NCBI RefSeq assembly: GCF_017745275.1
Contig: NZ_JAGHZS010000003.1
Span: 428,693 to 492,692, forward strand
Source of the DNA: Chitinophaga sp.
GTDB taxonomy: Bacteria > Bacteroidota > Bacteroidia > Chitinophagales > Chitinophagaceae
Direction: 5' to 3'
Length of the DNA stretch: 64,000 bases
The notes under the pieces are model-generated. The model saw nothing but the letters and a program-made list of their open reading frames with translations, did no database searches and had not been told where the DNA came from. Positions 60,027-64,000 of the stretch are shown piece after piece. A program made the position numbers and the translations under genes. Position 1 is the stretch's first letter. Every line of letters begins with the position of its first letter.

Positions 60027-61016
60027 ATGGATATCCTTTTTTATAGTGCACAAACATATGACGTCAGCTATTTTAACCAGGCTACCGGAGATCGGAGACA
60101 TCGTTGCCGTTTCCTGGATACACCCTTGAATGAAGATAGTACGGCACTCATAAAAGAAGAAACAGCTATCTGCATATTTGTAAATGATAAGGCTGATGCC
60201 GGTGTTATCCGTTTACTGAAAGAAAAGGGCATCCGGTTAATAGCGCTGCGTTGCGCCGGATTTAATAATGTAGATCTCAAAGCTGCAGCCGCCGCCGGTA
60301 TTAAAGTGGTAAGGGTGCCTGCCTATTCTCCCCATGCGGTAGCAGAACATGCCGTAGCATTATTACTGGGGTTGAACCGTAAAATATATAAATCATATAA
60401 CCGTGTACGTGACGGCAACTTTACGCTTAACGGACTCGAAGGGTTTGATTTATTCGGTAAAACTATTGGTGTGGTAGGAACGGGGAATATCGGTGCTGTA
60501 TTTTGCCGTATTATGTTGGGCTTCGGGTGTAAAGTATATGCCCATGATATTTATGATCAGCCCGAACTGGTGAAAGCTGGTGTGGAGTACACTTCTCTTA
60601 CTACTGTTTTTGAAAAGGCAGATGTAATATCACTGCATTGTCCTTTGATGGAAAGTACCCGCCATATTGTAAATGCACACACTATCGCTTCCATGAAACG
60701 GGGTGTTGTGTTAATCAATACAAGCCGTGGAGGACTAGTGGATACCAAAGCTGTGGTGGAAGCCCTTAAGAACGGACATATCGGCGCATTAGGAATAGAT
60801 GTGTACGAACAGGAAGAGCACCTGTTTTTCCAGAATTTTTCAGGTAGTATTATTCAGGATGATGTGTTGTCGAGGCTGACAACCTTTCCCAATGTACTGG
60901 TAACTGCACACCAGGGCTTTTTTACAAAAGAAGCGCTTACACAAATAGCGGAGGTAACACTACGTAATATAGAAAGTTTCGAAAAGGGGGAAGTGCTGTT
61001 AAATGAAGTGAAATGA
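60027..61016 (+). CDS. D-2-hydroxyacid dehydrogenase (D-lactate dehydrogenase-like)
   Basis: The protein has 329 residues. NAD is bound by GVVGTGNIGAVFCRI, and the catalytic set is Arg in LINTSRGGLVDTKAV, Glu in DVYEQEEHLF and His in VLVTAHQGFFTKEAL. The length and N-terminus fit LdhA-type enzymes that reduce pyruvate to D-lactate. It may help reoxidise NADH at low oxygen, as cydAB also would (inference). It ends at a strong terminator. Confidence 0.9.
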   Translation: MDILFYSAQTYDVSYFNQATGDRRHRCRFLDTPLNEDSTALIKEETAICIFVNDKADAGVIRLLKEKGIRLIALRCAGFNNVDLKAAAAAGIKVVRVPAYSPHAVAEHAVALLLGLNRKIYKSYNRVRDGNFTLNGLEGFDLFGKTIGVVGTGNIGAVFCRIMLGFGCKVYAHDIYDQPELVKAGVEYTSLTTVFEKADVISLHCPLMESTRHIVNAHTIASMKRGVVLINTSRGGLVDTKAVVEALKNGHIGALGIDVYEQEEHLFFQNFSGSIIQDDVLSRLTTFPNVLVTAHQGFFTKEALTQIAEVTLRNIESFEKGEVLLNEVK

Positions 61017-61034
61017 TATGCTATTAGCATAAAA

Positions 61035-61073
61035 AAAACAGGCGATGCGGATTATGTCTGCATCGCCTGTTTT
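61035..61073. terminator. bidirectional terminator between the dehydrogenase and the TonB receptor
   Basis: AAAACAGGCGATGC at 61035-61048 pairs perfectly with GCATCGCCTGTTTT at 61060-61073. A-runs and T-runs on both sides serve the convergent genes. Confidence 0.85.
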
Positions 61074-61077
61074 ATGG

Positions 61078-63942
61078 TTATTTAATTTTCTTAAACACAT
61101 TGTCATACGTTACCGTTAAGTAGTACAATCCACCGATAGTGGGACCACCAACATACTGGAAGTATTTACTGTTCAGGATATTGGAAGCGCCCAGTTTAAA
61201 GGAGGTATTGATTTTCGGTACACGATAGGTGATTTGTGCATCTACGGTATTGTAAGAAGGCACGTCGCCGTTGCCAAAAAGGTTCTGCCAGTAGAAAGTA
61301 TTCTGCCAGTGCCATACCACGTTAAAACCTACATTCTTGAACACGTTGCGGTTACCCACGCTCACGTTGGTGAACCAGTCCGGTGTATTGAAGCCGGGAA
61401 TCAGGGCGTCGTCTTTTGTTTTGTCCTGCGCCAGTTTGTTGTAGTTGGCGTTACCGCTCACGGTATATCCTTTGTAGATATCATAGGTAACCGCCAGTGC
61501 CAGGCCGTAGTTGTTAACCGTGGATTTACTGTTGGTCCACACGCGGTAGCGGTCTTGCTGCGACTTATCCAGCATCTGGTTTAACACAGTTTGATCTGGG
61601 TTGTTTACGTTACCGGTTTTAGGAACTACCGCTTCTATTTGTCCGATGAAATGTTTGTAGGAGCTATAGTAGGCATCCAGGTCGATGAACAATTTGTTAT
61701 CGAGTAATACTGCCTTATAGCCGGCTTCAAAGGAAGTGATCTGTTCCGGAACAATAGGATCCAGGTTAGCTACTTTCAATATGCCTGCGTTTTTAGCAGC
61801 AGCGGCATCTTTAGAGATATGTTCTGCGTTGATGGTTTTATTTACTGCTACGCCAAAAGCATCTACTGAACTGGTGAGGAAGGAGTTTTTAAAGTACCCC
61901 AGTCCTTGTTCAATGAAGGCGAGACCGCCTACACGTCTTACCTGGCCGTTATTTACGAAGGAGTAAGCTTCAAACAGGGAAGGGAAACGGAATCCATTCT
62001 GCCAGGAAATGCGGAAGTTATGCTTGTCTTTGATGCTGTACACGGCAGCAATACGTGGGTTTACTTTACCATCGAATTGCTCGTTTTTGTCGTAACGCAG
62101 GGAGCCGGTAAGTTTCAGCGCATCGTTGAAGAATGTTTTGCTGATTTGTGCAAAGCCGCCGTATTTGCCGTACCAGATGTGTTTTCCACCCGGACTATTA
62201 CGTTTATCTGCAGGGCGGGAGAAATCTACGAAGTTGTTGCCATCAGGAATAATTTCGTAGGTGCGGTAATCGGCACCTACCAATACATCTGCGAAATGGA
62301 TGTATTTACGCAGGTTCCAGGTACCTTCTGTATGATAGAAACGGCTTTTTTGCAGGAGTGCAGCACCACCGCTGGTGTTTTCCGGGTTTTTGGAAGTAGG
62401 GTAAATATCCCAGTCGTTGATACTTTTAATTTTAGCTACCTGTGCATCAAATGCAGGTGTGCCAGGTGTCCATCTGCCGGCATCGGCAAATGAGCGGGCA
62501 GCCTGATGGGCGGCTACCAGGTCAGAACCTGCGGTGAGTGCGTTATTCAGACCGGTGGTATAATCAGACAGCCATTTTTTATCTGGTTTAAACGACTTTT
62601 CCAGGTTATCCGCCAGCGGGTTCATGTTATAAGAGTTACCCGTGTTTTCGATGGAGATATAAGATCTTACGGTGAAATCAGGGTGTGTCAGTTCCAGTTT
62701 GGCATTTTGTACGGTAACACCGCGTAAGCCAATACGGTTGCCACGTTGGAAGAAACCATCCATTTCGCCATAGCGGTAGGAGGCCGATAATTCCAGTTTA
62801 CGCGGCAGGCGGAAGTTGAGGGAGATATCGGCTTTTTTATTTTTTACGGTGAAGTCACCCACAATATCTTTTTCCCAGTAGCCGGTACGGTGCACGTTGT
62901 AGGCGCGGCCGTCTTTATCAATTACCTGCAGGTTGGAGTTATCCCCATATTTATTCCAGGCGTCGTTGGCAATGTTGTTAGGGCCGCTTAACTGTGGAAA
63001 GTCGGGGTTCGCTTTGGTTTGAGGAGAAAAATCGTTGTGGCTGTCGGCATACCAGTCGGTGCCTTGCATATAGCTGAGATTAATTTTCCATGCAAACCAG
63101 GGCGAGTAGGCCTGTGCATAACGTACAGCCGTTTCAGTGAGTAATTTGGCACCGCCGTCGTCACCTACGTGGTTCACGGCTACTTTCTGGTATACACTTA
63201 CACCCTGGTACTGGAAAGGGTTTTTAGTGATGAGGTTCGACATCCCGTTGATGGCATTCATACCATACAGTGCGGAAGAGGCGCCGGGCGTTACTTCTAC
63301 GGTAGAGATATCCAACTCCGTAGGGCCGATAGCGTTACCCAGTGGTACACCTAAGGTAGCGGCCTGGTTGTCCACACCATCTACCAGCTGCATAAAGCGG
63401 AAGTTGTTGGGAACGTTGAAACCGCGGGTATTGAATACTTTGAAAGTAAGACCGGCAGTGGTCATTTGCACGCCTTTAAGATTACCCAATGCATCATAGA
63501 AAGTAGAGGACGGGGTTTCTTTCAGGGCGCGGATATCCAGTTTTTCAATGGCTACCGGTGAGCGGAGTATTTTTTCCTGTTGCCGGGAAGCGGATACCAC
63601 TACTTCATTTACGAGCAGTGATTGGGTGAATAACTGTATGGCCAGTTTGCTGGTACTGCTTTTTACTTCAAATTCCTGTGGTTGATAACCGATTAGCCGG
63701 AATACCAGTTTCAGGGGGAATTTGGCGTTGGTAGTCACTTCGAAATGGCCTTGTGCATCTGTTTGTGAGCCAAAGGAAGTGCCTTTAATTTGTACAGAGG
63801 CGCCGGGAAGGGCATTGCCGTGGTCATCTGTAATGGTTCCCTGGATTACATAGGAGCCATTGAGTTGAGCCTGGACTAGTACCGGACTGAATACCAATAT
63901 TGCAAAGAGGTATTTGGCCAGTATAGGTAAGAACTTTTGCAT
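61078..63942 (-). CDS. TonB-dependent receptor with carboxypeptidase-like N-terminal domain
   Basis: The protein has 954 residues. A signal peptide (YLFAILVFSPVLVQAQ) is followed by a CarboxypepD_reg-like domain (IQGTITDDHGNALPGASVQI), a TonB box-like region and plug domain (VNEVVVSASRQQEKI, FNTRGFNVPNNFRFM), then a 22-strand barrel ending with aromatic strands (YLTVTYDNVFKKIK). It imports an unknown large substrate across the outer membrane. There is no SusD gene adjacent, so it is not a standard polysaccharide locus. The gene is complete; its upstream region lies at the window edge. Confidence 0.93.
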   Translation of the reverse strand: MQKFLPILAKYLFAILVFSPVLVQAQLNGSYVIQGTITDDHGNALPGASVQIKGTSFGSQTDAQGHFEVTTNAKFPLKLVFRLIGYQPQEFEVKSSTSKLAIQLFTQSLLVNEVVVSASRQQEKILRSPVAIEKLDIRALKETPSSTFYDALGNLKGVQMTTAGLTFKVFNTRGFNVPNNFRFMQLVDGVDNQAATLGVPLGNAIGPTELDISTVEVTPGASSALYGMNAINGMSNLITKNPFQYQGVSVYQKVAVNHVGDDGGAKLLTETAVRYAQAYSPWFAWKINLSYMQGTDWYADSHNDFSPQTKANPDFPQLSGPNNIANDAWNKYGDNSNLQVIDKDGRAYNVHRTGYWEKDIVGDFTVKNKKADISLNFRLPRKLELSASYRYGEMDGFFQRGNRIGLRGVTVQNAKLELTHPDFTVRSYISIENTGNSYNMNPLADNLEKSFKPDKKWLSDYTTGLNNALTAGSDLVAAHQAARSFADAGRWTPGTPAFDAQVAKIKSINDWDIYPTSKNPENTSGGAALLQKSRFYHTEGTWNLRKYIHFADVLVGADYRTYEIIPDGNNFVDFSRPADKRNSPGGKHIWYGKYGGFAQISKTFFNDALKLTGSLRYDKNEQFDGKVNPRIAAVYSIKDKHNFRISWQNGFRFPSLFEAYSFVNNGQVRRVGGLAFIEQGLGYFKNSFLTSSVDAFGVAVNKTINAEHISKDAAAAKNAGILKVANLDPIVPEQITSFEAGYKAVLLDNKLFIDLDAYYSSYKHFIGQIEAVVPKTGNVNNPDQTVLNQMLDKSQQDRYRVWTNSKSTVNNYGLALAVTYDIYKGYTVSGNANYNKLAQDKTKDDALIPGFNTPDWFTNVSVGNRNVFKNVGFNVVWHWQNTFYWQNLFGNGDVPSYNTVDAQITYRVPKINTSFKLGASNILNSKYFQYVGGPTIGGLYYLTVTYDNVFKKIK

Positions 63943-64000
63943 AGTGTTGTTAACATTATTGATTCTGGAATGATAAAATTGTAAGGGGACGTGAAAACCG

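Noticed and set aside
61078..63942. SusC of a polysaccharide utilisation locus
   Set aside because: No SusD gene or glycosidase adjoins the gene within the window; the receptor has the general carboxypeptidase-like N-terminal domain only.

Overview
The window looks like chromosomal DNA of a Bacteroidota bacterium, most likely a Chitinophagaceae member such as Chitinophaga (inference). The evidence is a TonB-dependent receptor with an N-terminal carboxypeptidase-like domain, LytS/LytTR and TPR-containing histidine kinases, lipoproteins with Cys-Lys-Lys starts, the gene order acpP-fabF-rnc, and repeated matches to the Bacteroidota promoter (TTTG or TTG, about 19-20 bp, then TAnnTTTG), often as TACCTTTG just upstream of starts. 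Shine-Dalgarno sites are scarce. No rRNA, transposase, integrase or CRISPR array was seen; there is one tRNA-Ser(GGA).

Layout. 1-2240 is gene-poor: possible coding remnants at the left edge, then ten copies of an ~80-bp hairpin element, the right part with a ~154-bp period. 2377-8907 (minus) holds a secreted LamG/DUF1080-like protein and a tripartite RND efflux operon (adaptor, pump, outer-membrane factor). 9390-11633 (plus) is acpP-fabF-rnc. 11713-14534 (minus) groups a GyrI-like protein, a DJ-1/PfpI-GyrI fusion and a WYL regulator. 14895-17324 is cydAB. 17541-19040 is a divergent oxidoreductase/HxlR pair with a palindromic operator. 19116-20357 is a secreted M57-type metalloprotease. 20671-26096 is a three-gene Wadjet/Mks operon (JetA-JetB-JetC) with no JetD nuclease in the window. 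Then come a bestrophin-like channel, a peroxiredoxin-fold protein without any cysteine, a methyltransferase, a SnoaL-like protein and a Crp/Fnr regulator, followed by a compact promoter-to-terminator unit that looks like a ~110-nt small RNA and a LuxR-type regulator.

31675-46556 is mixed: an orphan type VI tube-like protein (TssD), acetyltransferases, lipoproteins, two cupin genes around an outer-membrane barrel gene, a LytS/LytTR two-component pair plus a TPR histidine kinase, a TetR regulator with twin operators facing a small membrane-protein operon, and two unrecognised proteins. 46839-61016 is mostly housekeeping: tRNA-Ser, aquaporin, tatD-ansA, polysaccharide deacetylase, gltX, a VapBC pair plus a second orphan VapB, glnS, a stand-alone B12-binding domain protein, an outer-membrane barrel, enoyl-CoA hydratase, fumC and a D-2-hydroxyacid dehydrogenase. 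61078-63942 is a TonB-dependent receptor.

The most unusual signals are the ten-copy hairpin array, whose stems change sequence but keep pairing; the JetD-less Wadjet operon; the two candidate small RNAs; and a family of long intergenic inverted repeats, one with 69-bp perfect arms. All function calls rest on motif reading by eye, without database searches.
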